From: Bacillota bacterium
GTDB taxonomy: Bacteria > Vulcanimicrobiota > JAJTBE01
Direction of reading: 5' to 3'
DNA: 41,787 bases
Assembly: GCA_021287065.1 (NCBI GenBank)
Contig: JAJTBE010000161.1
Coordinates: forward strand, 1 to 41,787
Shown: in pieces, positions 1 through 7,439 of the stretch
How the letters are laid out: each line of letters opens with the position of its first letter
Numbering within the stretch: the first letter of the stretch is position 1
The notes under the pieces: generated by a model
Told to the model about the DNA's origin: nothing
The model's input: the letters and a program-made list of their open reading frames with translations, nothing else
The model's database searches: none
Made by a program: the position numbers and the translations under genes

Positions 1-2
1 TG

Positions 3-860
3 CCCGACCCTCAGGTAAAGTATTTAATCCTTGAAGATATTAACAAAATAATGAAGAATAAAGAATTATATTTAATGGAAATGAGAGCAGAATGCGCTAC
101 ATCCGGACATAAAAAGAAAGTTGGAACTCTGGAAAAATTCTATGAGACTTACTATAAACAGTTCATCAATGTTACTCCCGTCAAAACAAGCTCATATCCC
201 TTCCATGCGCCTGATTTATTGACGCTGAACAGAGTTTATCTTGAATTCTGCCTTCCGGATTTAATTAAAAAGAGTTCACTTCCAAAACTGCTCTTTACAG
301 GTTTTCCCATTTACCGGAAAGAAGCGGGAAAGGGAATCAGAATTCCTCATAAAGTATGGTCTCCTGATGGAAAGAAACTTCTGTTTGCAGGATCACCTAA
401 AAAGGAATACTGCCCTGGGTTCTACATTGTTGATGTAAAAACGGGAAGAGTTGAAAAAGTCTATGAATCACCGAATTTTTCCGAAATTTTCAATCCTGAT
501 TTGGAATGGATGGATAATGGAATTGTAATAACCTGTGGACGGGGAATTTTTATAAATAGCACAGTATTGCCGGGTATACCCCACGACTTATTATACAGAC
601 TTGAATTACCGGATTCCGTAAGTAATTTCAGAAATGGCACAATTTCTACCGATGGAAAACGATTACTCTTTTCAGGTGAAAAGGACGGAATTACACATGT
701 TTTCATATACAATTTTGCAGAAAAGAAATTAATCGAAGAAAAACTTGAAGATTTTGATAATGATTCGCTTTGGGCTGTCTGGGAAGAACCCGGTAAAAAA
801 ACCATAATCAAGAATGGACTGGATTATCAGACTCACAGAAAATATGAGGATTTGCGGTGA
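3..860 (+). CDS. TolB/WD40-like beta-propeller protein, 5' end missing
   Basis: The reading frame is open to the left edge. Codons from base 3 read PDPQVKYLILEDINK before the first ATG at 51, which has no Shine-Dalgarno, so the gene very likely starts outside the window. The visible 286 residues hold two clear blade signatures of the TolB/PD40 type: SPDGKKLLFAGSPKK near residue 120 and STDGKRLLFSGEKDG near residue 220, each followed by a short strand ending in a hydrophobic run. Such propellers usually bind proteins or peptides. No catalytic domain is visible. A 91-bp tandem array starts about 55 bases after the stop. The exact function is unknown; the fold assignment rests on the SPDGK-like motifs. 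Confidence 0.7.
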   Translation, partial: PDPQVKYLILEDINKIMKNKELYLMEMRAECATSGHKKKVGTLEKFYETYYKQFINVTPVKTSSYPFHAPDLLTLNRVYLEFCLPDLIKKSSLPKLLFTGFPIYRKEAGKGIRIPHKVWSPDGKKLLFAGSPKKEYCPGFYIVDVKTGRVEKVYESPNFSEIFNPDLEWMDNGIVITCGRGIFINSTVLPGIPHDLLYRLELPDSVSNFRNGTISTDGKRLLFSGEKDGITHVFIYNFAEKKLIEEKLEDFDNDSLWAVWEEPGKKTIIKNGLDYQTHRKYEDLR

Positions 861-914
861 ATTACCTGAATGAATGTTCCGATTTTCCAGTATTATGCCT
901 TCCCTCAGCCAACA

Positions 915-1373
915 ACTGCCGGATCGCAGGCGTCCCGCCTGTCCCCGGGTCCTCAAACCAACCGCCAACCGCCAGCAAACCCAATAATCACAAGCCCGGC
1001 CAGCGACTGCCGGATCGCAGGCGTCCCGCCTGTCCCCGGGTCCCCAAACCAACCGCCAACCGCCAGCAAACCAATAATCACAAGCCCGGCCAGCGACTGC
1101 CGGATCGCAGGCGTCCCGCCTGTCCCCGGGTCCCACAACCAACCGCCAACCACCAGCAAACCCAATAATCACAAACCCGGCCAGCGACTGCCGGATCGCA
1201 GGCGTCCCGCCTGTCCCCGGATCCCACAACCAACTGCCAACCGCCAGCAAGCCAAATAACCACAAACCCGGCCAGCGACTGCCGGATCGCAGGCGTCCCG
1301 CCTGTCCCCGGGTCCCACAACCAATCGCTAAGCGCCAGCAAACCAATAATCACAAGCCCGGCCAGCGACTGCC
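915..1373. repeat. GC-rich 91-bp tandem repeat, five full units and a partial sixth
   Basis: The word ACTGCCGGATCGCAGG starts at 915, 1006, 1096, 1187 and 1278, and its first half recurs at 1368, giving periods of 91, 90, 91, 91 and 90 bases. Units are nearly identical and far richer in G and C than the flanking genes. Each unit can form two hairpins: CCGGC-cagcgact-GCCGG and CAGGCG-tcc-CGCCTG. Because the period is not consistently a multiple of three, the open frames that cross the array on both strands are not likely to be genes. The array fills the gap between the convergent beta-propeller and heptad-repeat genes. Confidence 0.92.
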
Positions 1374-1387
1374 GGCTGGCTCAGCTC

Positions 1388-1488
1388 CCTGAGAAAACTT
1401 TTTTAAAAAAAGCTCCCTCCGCACCTCCTTCCCTGAAAAACAAAAACATCAGGCGGGAAAATCAGAGTTTTTTTAATTCAGTGGCATT
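1388..1488 (-). repeat. Dispersed palindromic repeat, copy R1
   Basis: Read on the minus strand this stretch carries, in order, AATGCCACTGAATTA, TTGTTTTTCA, GGAGGTGCGGAGGG and a TTTTTT/AAAAAAG palindrome. The same words in the same order occur at 37438-37547 on the plus strand. It follows directly after the 91-bp array. No coding capacity is seen. Confidence 0.75.
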
Positions 1489-1513
1489 CTCCCCAACCTA
1501 TCGTTTTAATAAC

Positions 1514-1545
1514 AAAAAAGAGCTTCCCATTGAGGGAAGCTCTTT
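1514..1545 (-). terminator. Intrinsic terminator of the heptad-repeat gene
   Basis: A 12-bp perfect stem (1517-1528 with 1534-1545, AGAGCTTCCC core) has a 5-base loop and is followed on the minus strand by a run of T. It lies about 30 bases past the stop of the 1573-3441 gene. Confidence 0.9.
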
Positions 1546-1572
1546 GTATATCTTATCAGTTTCCTGATTATC

Positions 1573-3441
1573 TTACTTGCTGATGAAGCCCATTTCGCCT
1601 GCCAGATCGGTGTATGATTTGCCTTTCTGTGCGATAACTTCGCCTGCGTGTTCCATTTCGCTGCCTTTTTGAACTGTTGAAGCACCTTCCTGCTGAAGTG
1701 CGTCGCCCTGTTTAATGAGCTTGTCGCCTTCTGCCTGATTGGTGAGGCCTTCGTGAACTGTTGCGTCGCCGGTTGCGATAGCTTCTTTACCCAGTTTCTG
1801 AGTGAATACGCCTTCTGCTTCCTGTGCGCTTCCTTCCTTGATAGCCTGGAAGGCTGTCTGTTTGTTTGCAAAAGCTTCTTCGGTTTGAGCTGAGCCTTTT
1901 GCGAACTCTGCAATGCCTTCTCTCTGTTTCTTAACTGCGTTTGATTCGCCTTTAAGAGCAGTTTTCATTTCGTCGAAGCCTGCGCGTTTTGAAGCAAGTC
2001 CGGTTTCCTGAGCATCGATGCCGGTGAGAACCTGACCCATACCGCTCTTCTGACCGTTGAGAGCCAGTTCGTCGAGTTGTTCGCCGACCTGAAGAACCAT
2101 TGAAGCCATAGCTTTTTCGTCTTCGCCCCGTTTGAGAGCTTCTTTGCCTTTGGTTTCGTCTTCAAGAGCTGCAGCTTTGATTGTTGATGATGTATCAAAC
2201 TTTTTGGCTGCGCCGTCTCTGAGGCCTGCCGCTTTCTCCTTCATCTGCTGAGCTTCAGCTTTAAGGGCTGCTGCTTCCGCTCTGAGTTCTGCGGCTTCGG
2301 CTTTCAGTTCGCCTGCTTCGCCTTTGAGCATTGATGATTCTGCTTTTTCCGCTGATGAACGGCTTGATGCGATCTTTGATTCTGCTGTTCTGAGATCGCC
2401 GACCTCTGATGAAAGTTTTCCTTCTGCAAGGGTTGAAACGCCTTCGCCGAGGAATGAACCGATGTTGAGCAGTTCGCCTCCGGCCTGTGCGTCGATTTCA
2501 GCTTTCTTTTTCAGAAGTTCTGCCAGTTTGCTGGAATTTGAGCTTTTCTCGTTGTGAACGATGCTTGAAGCGTCTTTTACGGCTGATTCGCCGAGCATTG
2601 TGTTGGCTTTAGCTTCTTTCTGAGCTGCTTTTTCTTCCTTCTTGGCTGCTTTATCCAGCTTATGCTGTGCATTGGTGTCCAGTTTTGAAGCTTCTGTTTC
2701 CATCTGGCGGGCTTCGTTTTCCATAACTGAAGCTTTATGGTATCTCTGTTCTGATCTTTCCATATAAAAATCTCCCAGTCCGGTGGTCAGAAGGCCGTTT
2801 TTCATTCCGGTAAGACCTTCGTTGAGGGAGTTGTGGGCTACTTTTTCGAGTCCGAGATTCTTTTCGATTGTTTCAATGCCCTGGCCCTGTGCAATAATTC
2901 CCTGATCGCTCATAAGCATTCCATCATTGAATGCTGCAGTGCCTGCTTTTTCTCTTTTGATTGCTGAGCCTTCAGCTTTAAGTCCGTGGCATACTTTATG
3001 CTTTGCAGCTTCTTTCTGGTTTGCTGCTTTGCCGTCGGCTATGATTCCGGCGTTAAAATCCTGAATGCCCTTCTGTTCTTTTGCATGTCCTGCTGATTCG
3101 TTGGTGAGTCCCTCTGCCAGTGTTTCATGTCCACCCTGTTCAAGGAGGGTTCCGACCTGCTCCTGAAGTTCTCCGGCTGCTTTCTGCATTTCGCCTTCAA
3201 ACTGGGTTGCCTGTCCTTTGAGGGTCTTTTCTGCTCCGTCTTTCTGGAGAGCCTGTCCGGCGTTCTTTAAATCTGTTCCTCTGGCTATTTCTGCCATACC
3301 CTGATCATTTAATTGCTGTGCAGCTTGAAAAACATCGCCTGTATCAATAACTGCTTTTTCCTGCTGGGCTTTCTTTGGTGCTGAAAGACCCTGGGGTGCA
3401 GTCATATTGGCATTTACGCGAATATTATCGGAAATATTCAT
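1573..3441 (-). CDS. Long alpha-helical protein of about 80 heptads with Gly/Ala/Ser at one fixed position
   Basis: I do not recognise a family. The ATG at 3441 is chosen because AGGGAGGAA lies 8 bases upstream; the longer frame to 3480 has no Shine-Dalgarno. The 622-residue product has no signal peptide or membrane segment and is rich in Ala, Glu, Lys, Gln and Gly. From residue 48 to 328 every seventh residue is Gly, Ala or Ser, with one exception (Asn195); residues 48-132 have Gly at all 13 positions. After a one-residue phase shift a second block runs from 334 to 607, again with Gly, Ala or Ser at every seventh residue. This predicts a very long, regular helix or bundle with close packing along one face. 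It is transcribed alone, has its own terminator, and shares a promoter site with the 14071-14853 gene. A structural, filament or membrane-surface role is possible but unproven. Confidence 0.85.
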   Translation of the reverse strand: MNISDNIRVNANMTAPQGLSAPKKAQQEKAVIDTGDVFQAAQQLNDQGMAEIARGTDLKNAGQALQKDGAEKTLKGQATQFEGEMQKAAGELQEQVGTLLEQGGHETLAEGLTNESAGHAKEQKGIQDFNAGIIADGKAANQKEAAKHKVCHGLKAEGSAIKREKAGTAAFNDGMLMSDQGIIAQGQGIETIEKNLGLEKVAHNSLNEGLTGMKNGLLTTGLGDFYMERSEQRYHKASVMENEARQMETEASKLDTNAQHKLDKAAKKEEKAAQKEAKANTMLGESAVKDASSIVHNEKSSNSSKLAELLKKKAEIDAQAGGELLNIGSFLGEGVSTLAEGKLSSEVGDLRTAESKIASSRSSAEKAESSMLKGEAGELKAEAAELRAEAAALKAEAQQMKEKAAGLRDGAAKKFDTSSTIKAAALEDETKGKEALKRGEDEKAMASMVLQVGEQLDELALNGQKSGMGQVLTGIDAQETGLASKRAGFDEMKTALKGESNAVKKQREGIAEFAKGSAQTEEAFANKQTAFQAIKEGSAQEAEGVFTQKLGKEAIATGDATVHEGLTNQAEGDKLIKQGDALQQEGASTVQKGSEMEHAGEVIAQKGKSYTDLAGEMGFISK

Positions 3442-3480
3442 CAACCATTCCTCCCTGAAAATTAACTTGTCACCTAACAT

Positions 3481-3508
3481 ATTATCAAATTCATGCAGTC
3501 ATTTGCAA
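3481..3508 (-). promoter_or_regulatory. Promoter of the heptad-repeat gene
   Basis: On the minus strand TTGCAA (3503-3508) and GATAAT (3481-3486) are separated by 16 bases, matching a sigma-70-type promoter at 4/6 and 5/6. It lies about 40 bases upstream of the ATG at 3441. Confidence 0.55.
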
Positions 3509-3517
3509 GAAAAAAAG

Positions 3518-3534
3518 GTTACAAACATGTTAAC
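3518..3534 (-). promoter_or_regulatory. Putative operator GTTAACATGTTNNTAAC, copy 1
   Basis: The minus strand reads GTTAACATGTTTGTAAC, ending 9 bases upstream of the -35 box of the heptad-repeat gene. The same 17-mer, differing only in the two central N positions, sits 10 bases upstream of the -35 box at 14918-14923. It lies in the divergent gap shared with the TPR lipoprotein gene and could act on both. The binding protein is unknown. Confidence 0.55.
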
Positions 3535-3554
3535 ATCTATTATAATTGCCGTAT

Positions 3555-3582
3555 TTGTTTTTTTATTGTAATATGGTAGAAT
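3555..3582 (+). promoter_or_regulatory. Possible promoter of the TPR lipoprotein gene
   Basis: TTGTTT (3555-3560) and TAGAAT (3577-3582) are 16 bases apart. The -10 box matches 5/6 and the -35 box is weak. It lies about 30 bases upstream of the GTG start at 3613. Confidence 0.4.
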
Positions 3583-3612
3583 AAACCAATTAAAATGGCG
3601 GAGGCAATTTCA

Positions 3613-4662
3613 GTGAAAAAAATTGTTTTTTATACAATAATGATACTTGCACTCGGATTTTTAGCTGCAGGCTGCCTTGGTAAATCCGGCACATCAAATG
3701 CGGAGGCAAAAAGCACTCCTGCTGCTGCCCAGAGTAAATCCGATGATTCGGACGCACTGCCCGAAGGAGCCGGCACTAAGACTACCGGAGATTATCTGAA
3801 AGAGATTAACAAAGTCCTTGACAACGAAGATTATGTGACAGGTAAAAAACTCTGTGAGGAAGCTCTTCAGAAAGACCCCAATCATTCGATGCTGCTTATG
3901 CTCCTCGGAAGCTGCTACTATCACGACGGCCAGTATGAAGAAGCTGTTAAGTATTTTACAAAATCCCTCGATGTGGAAGTAAATGCAAATCAGAACTACA
4001 TCTACAGAGGCCAGGCTTACATCCATCTTGGCAAGTATAAGGAAGCTATAGCTGATCTGGATAAAGTGATGAAATATATCAAGGAATTCTATTCACTTTA
4101 CAGCAGCAGAGGCATGGCCCACGCCCTTGACGGGGATATGGAAAAGGCTATGGTGGATTTCAACAAAGCTATCGAACTTGGACCCGAAAGCGAAGTGGCA
4201 TTTGAAAACAGAGGTATGGCTTACCTGATAAAGGGCGATTATGCAAAAGCTCAGGCTGATCTTAAAAAATCAATGGAATTGAATCCTGATTTTGCCGGGG
4301 CATATACAACCCTTGCTTTCTCTTACATACTTCAGAAAAATAATAACGGTGCTGCTGAAGAACTTGACAAGGTTCTGAAAAAAACTCCTGAAAACTCCGT
4401 TGCCCTTTATTACAAAGGTCTTAACGAGTTGAGAACAGGCAAAGCCGCTGAATCCAGAAAAGATTTCGAAGATGCCAAACGCCTTGACAAAGGCAATGAA
4501 AACATAATGGTTTTTCAGGCACTGTCTGAAAAATACCCAAAGAGTGAAGTTGGAAAAGCAGCAAGCGAAATCCTGAAAGCCATGGGCATTGCCGTAAAAA
4601 GCGGTAAGCTGGAAAAAACGGAAAAACCCGCTGAAAAGCCGGAGAAGAAACCTGCAAAGTAA
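3613..4662 (+). CDS. TPR-repeat lipoprotein
   Basis: The GTG at 3613 is preferred over the ATG at 3595 because GGAGG lies 8 bases before it, and it begins an ideal lipoprotein signal: KKIVFYT, a hydrophobic stretch, then the lipobox LAAGC. The mature protein has a short Ser/Ala-rich linker and then about seven tetratricopeptide repeats from roughly residue 55 to 310, with YEEAVKYFTKSLD and YAKAQADLKKSMELNPD among the clearest. It ends in a Lys/Glu/Pro-rich tail. TPR lipoproteins usually act as scaffolds for envelope complexes; the partner is unknown here. It is transcribed alone, divergently from the heptad-repeat gene. Confidence 0.85.
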   Translation: MKKIVFYTIMILALGFLAAGCLGKSGTSNAEAKSTPAAAQSKSDDSDALPEGAGTKTTGDYLKEINKVLDNEDYVTGKKLCEEALQKDPNHSMLLMLLGSCYYHDGQYEEAVKYFTKSLDVEVNANQNYIYRGQAYIHLGKYKEAIADLDKVMKYIKEFYSLYSSRGMAHALDGDMEKAMVDFNKAIELGPESEVAFENRGMAYLIKGDYAKAQADLKKSMELNPDFAGAYTTLAFSYILQKNNNGAAEELDKVLKKTPENSVALYYKGLNELRTGKAAESRKDFEDAKRLDKGNENIMVFQALSEKYPKSEVGKAASEILKAMGIAVKSGKLEKTEKPAEKPEKKPAK

Positions 4663-4716
4663 TTTTCCCGCGGTTTTTCAACAACTGAATCAGGTGTAAA
4701 AAAAATTGACAATAAA

Positions 4717-4753
4717 AACAGGGAGCTGTTAAAAATTTTGACAGCTCCCTGTT
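4717..4753. terminator. Bidirectional terminator between TPR lipoprotein and pfp
   Basis: A 13-bp perfect stem (4717-4729 with 4741-4753, AACAGGGAGCTGT) encloses an 11-base loop, with A-rich and T-rich flanks on both sides. It serves two convergent genes. Confidence 0.9.
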
Positions 4754-4776
4754 AATTATTTTAACACTAATCAGGA

Positions 4777-6096
4777 CTACGCTTCGTTAGCAGCTTCAAC
4801 CAGTCCCTTGTCGTGCATTTCTCTTTCCACTACATAGTAGAACTCTTCTTTGAATCTCTCGGGGGTAATGCCGGCGGTAACAGCCAGTCTCTTGAGTTTT
4901 GATGAATCAAGGAAATCCTCTGGCTCAAGGCGGATCATGTATTCACGGGCTATTCTGTAGAATACGGAATCCTTGTTGACTACTCTTACTTTCACCTTTG
5001 CGCTTGTGGGATCAAAGAGGGTGTTGAAGGGTATGGGCACAAATCTGTCGTGCTGAATTGAAACGAGAGCCTGTGTGCCGCCGTTTACGAGGAAATCAAC
5101 TGCTGAATATCCGAGGTTGCGGGTGTATTCAACATCGTATGCCACCGGCGGAGCGCAGCGGAGTTCGTATCCGATGTCTTTGGAGACTACTCTGATATCA
5201 TAACCGAACTGTTTGAGACGATCCTGAACTTCTCTCTTGAGGAGGTTGCCAAAGTCAACTTCGGCCAGCATAGGATGGCCGTGGTCATCTCTGGGCACTT
5301 CGTCCATGTGGAAGATTCCCTCGAAGAAGTTGGGGATTTCCATAAATCCTTCTGCGATGAGAGCGAGGCCGTAGTTTTTGCCAAGGCTCATTCTCTTGAA
5401 CATAGCGCCTACTACTGTGTCAACCAGAAGTCTGACGCCGCACTGCATGTCAAATTCTTCAGGAATAAGTGTCAGTGTGGCTGCTGCGCTTTTGCCGATT
5501 CCCAGAGCCAGATGTCCGGCTTTTCTTCCCATACATACTACGACAAACCATCTGCCGATTGTGCGTGCATCCTCAGCAAGGGTTGTTACCAGCTCTGTTC
5601 CAACTGCTCTGGCTGTTTCAAATCCGAATGTGGGTATGCCTTCCGGAAGGGGAAGATCGTTGTCGATTGTTTTTGGAACATGAACTGATCTGAGGGGATA
5701 ACCCTGTTTCTCAGCATGTTCGGCAACTTTCATCGTTGAAAATGCAGTGTCGTCTCCACCGATGCTCACCAGATGGGTGATGCCGAGAACTCTGAATACT
5801 CTGACTACATTTTCAAGGTATTCAACTTTCTTGGTGGGGTTGACTCGTGATGTCTTCAGGAATGAGCCGCCTGTGGTTGTGATTCTGCTGATGTCGTTGA
5901 CGGTGAGAATCTGATGGGGTCCCATCTGGCCGTTGGCAAGGTTCTTATATCCTTCAAAGAAGCCTATGACCTGAAAACCTTTATCAATAGCTTCGATTAC
6001 TACTGATGAAATTACGGAGTTAATACCGGGAGCCGGTCCGCCTCCGACAAGAATCGCAAGTTTTTTCTCTCTTCCGATTTCGTCTATTGTGTCCAT
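4777..6096 (-). CDS. pfp: Pyrophosphate-dependent 6-phosphofructokinase
   Basis: It catalyses the reversible phosphorylation of fructose 6-phosphate with pyrophosphate instead of ATP, in the cytoplasm. The 439-residue protein has the phosphofructokinase signatures LVGGGPAPGINSVI near the N terminus, the TTGGSFLKTSR segment, GGDDT and PKTIDND. The second Asp of GGDDT and the Lys of PKTIDND mark PPi specificity in this family (ATP enzymes have GGDGS-type motifs). MGRKAGHLALGIG forms part of the sugar-phosphate site. Start: AAGGAAGG lies 7 bases before the ATG. It is a single-gene unit ending at the shared terminator. With pyruvate kinase at 37974 it points to glycolysis that saves ATP through pyrophosphate. 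Confidence 0.93.
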   Translation of the reverse strand: MDTIDEIGREKKLAILVGGGPAPGINSVISSVVIEAIDKGFQVIGFFEGYKNLANGQMGPHQILTVNDISRITTTGGSFLKTSRVNPTKKVEYLENVVRVFRVLGITHLVSIGGDDTAFSTMKVAEHAEKQGYPLRSVHVPKTIDNDLPLPEGIPTFGFETARAVGTELVTTLAEDARTIGRWFVVVCMGRKAGHLALGIGKSAAATLTLIPEEFDMQCGVRLLVDTVVGAMFKRMSLGKNYGLALIAEGFMEIPNFFEGIFHMDEVPRDDHGHPMLAEVDFGNLLKREVQDRLKQFGYDIRVVSKDIGYELRCAPPVAYDVEYTRNLGYSAVDFLVNGGTQALVSIQHDRFVPIPFNTLFDPTSAKVKVRVVNKDSVFYRIAREYMIRLEPEDFLDSSKLKRLAVTAGITPERFKEEFYYVVEREMHDKGLVEAANEA

Positions 6097-6165
6097 TTAT
6101 TTACCTTCCTTTTAGTGTATTTGGGTTTAGAGTTGTTTTTATCTGTAAAAAATTTTTATTTATAT

Positions 6166-6194
6166 TTTATATTCAGCCTTAGAATCCTTTTGAA
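6166..6194 (-). promoter_or_regulatory. Promoter of pfp
   Basis: On the minus strand TTCAAA (6189-6194) and TATAAA (6166-6171) are separated by exactly 17 bases, about 70 bases upstream of the pfp ATG. Confidence 0.5.
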
Positions 6195-6268
6195 AAAAAT
6201 ATTCACTGAAGGATTTGGGGCAACTGGGTTTAAATACTTCTTCCACGAAAATAAAAAGGGAGATGACT

Positions 6269-7327
6269 ATGCCGGATTGTTTGTCTGTTATTTTGCCTGC
6301 CAGTGCCGGGGCGGAATTTTTTCTGTTTAAGGGTCCCATGCTATATGTTACCCTGATTGCCGGGTTTTTCTTTCTGATTAAGGGAGCGGATGTGCTTGTG
6401 GAAGGTGCTTCCGACATAGCTAAAAGATTCGGAATACCAAGTCTTGTTATCGGTCTGACTATTGTTGCCTTCGGAACCCATGTTCCTGAACTGGTAATCG
6501 GACTGTTGTCTGCATCCAGAGGCAGCACGGATATTGCCCTCGGCAATGCCATAGGCAGCAATATTTTTAATATTCTGTTTATCGCCGGAATCACATCTGT
6601 TCTCGTCCCTCTGCATGTTAGCCATACCACAGTGTGGAAAGAAATACCATACGGCCTTCTTGCCGCCGTGGTTCTCTACATTATAGCAAACGACTACACA
6701 TACAATTTTCACCACGAACCGTGGATTACAAGAGGCGACGGCCTGATTATGCTTTGCTTCTTTGTAATTTTTATGATTTATATTTTCGAACTTGCTATCA
6801 AATTCAGGGAAGAAATTCACGACAAATCCGAAGAGACCAATGAAGTAAAAGCAAAGCAGCATCCAATGTGGAAAGTTGTTGTGATGATAGTCTGTGGAAT
6901 CCTCGGTCTGGTTATCGGTGGAGAGCTGGTTGTTGAAGGTGCTGTTTCAGTAGCCAGAAAAATGGGAGTATCGGAATATCTGATTTCAGCTACAGTAATC
7001 GCCGGAGGCACAGGCCTTCCCGAACTTGCCGCCTGTATATCCGCAGCTCTTAAAAAAGAACACGATATATCGATAGGTAATATAGTAGGATCAAATGTCT
7101 TTAACATTTTCCTTGCTTTGGGCGTAACATCGGTTTACAAGCCTATGAAAGTTCCCGTTGGAATCAATTATGATATAGTTTTTCTGATGATTATCAGCCT
7201 GTTTCTGTTCTTCTTTATGTTTACGGGAGAGAAGAAGGAAACAAAGTACAAACTGCACAGGCTTGAAGGAGTTTTCCTGCTGCTTCTGTATGCGGGGTAT
7301 CTCACATACATCATAATGAGGGGGTAG
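6269..7327 (+). CDS. Na+/Ca2+-exchanger-family membrane antiporter
   Basis: An inner-membrane cation antiporter of the CaCA superfamily (YrbG-like). It has about ten hydrophobic segments in two halves. The two alpha motifs are present: GLTIVAFGTHVPELV with LGNAIGSNIFN in the first half, and SATVIAGGTGLPELA with IGNIVGSNVFN in the second. The acidic Glu of each PE pair is kept. The residue after GT, usually Ser, is His in one motif and Gly in the other, so ion preference may differ from Ca2+/Na+. Start: the ATG at 6269 sits 6 bases after GGGAG, whereas the ATG at 6263 would touch it. A charged cytoplasmic loop (EEIHDKSEETNEVKAK) separates the halves. Confidence 0.87.
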   Translation: MPDCLSVILPASAGAEFFLFKGPMLYVTLIAGFFFLIKGADVLVEGASDIAKRFGIPSLVIGLTIVAFGTHVPELVIGLLSASRGSTDIALGNAIGSNIFNILFIAGITSVLVPLHVSHTTVWKEIPYGLLAAVVLYIIANDYTYNFHHEPWITRGDGLIMLCFFVIFMIYIFELAIKFREEIHDKSEETNEVKAKQHPMWKVVVMIVCGILGLVIGGELVVEGAVSVARKMGVSEYLISATVIAGGTGLPELAACISAALKKEHDISIGNIVGSNVFNIFLALGVTSVYKPMKVPVGINYDIVFLMIISLFLFFFMFTGEKKETKYKLHRLEGVFLLLLYAGYLTYIIMRG

Positions 7328-7369
7328 GAAAGACCTCTGAAATTACATGTCGGAACTTTTTTATACTGT

Positions 7370-7403
7370 AAAGGGGAATTCGGAGACTTAACGAATTCCC
7401 TTT
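7370..7403 (+). terminator. Hairpin after the antiporter gene
   Basis: Arms 7370-7382 and 7392-7403 (AAAGGG, one bulged G, AATTCG) form a strong stem. The T-run is short, so termination is probable but not certain. It lies between the antiporter and the sensor kinase genes. Confidence 0.5.
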
Positions 7404-7439
7404 AAATATGCTTTGTTTTAAATATATTGGAGTGAAGAA

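Noticed and set aside
729-1353. Several open frames of 70-205 codons on both strands across the 91-bp array
   Set aside because: They are made of translated repeat units; the period of 90 or 91 bases changes frame between units, no Shine-Dalgarno is present and frames are open on both strands only because of low complexity.
915-1373. CRISPR array
   Set aside because: The units are 90-91 bases and almost wholly identical, without alternation of repeats and unique spacers, and no cas genes are near.
1506-2557. Antisense and shifted frames within the heptad-repeat gene
   Set aside because: Side effect of the strongly periodic, biased codon pattern of the 1573-3441 gene, which has the Shine-Dalgarno and terminator.
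3442-3480. N-terminal extension MLGDKLIFREEWL of the heptad-repeat protein
   Set aside because: No ribosome binding site before 3480, while AGGGAGGAA is ideally placed for the ATG at 3441; the extension would also include the expected transcript start.
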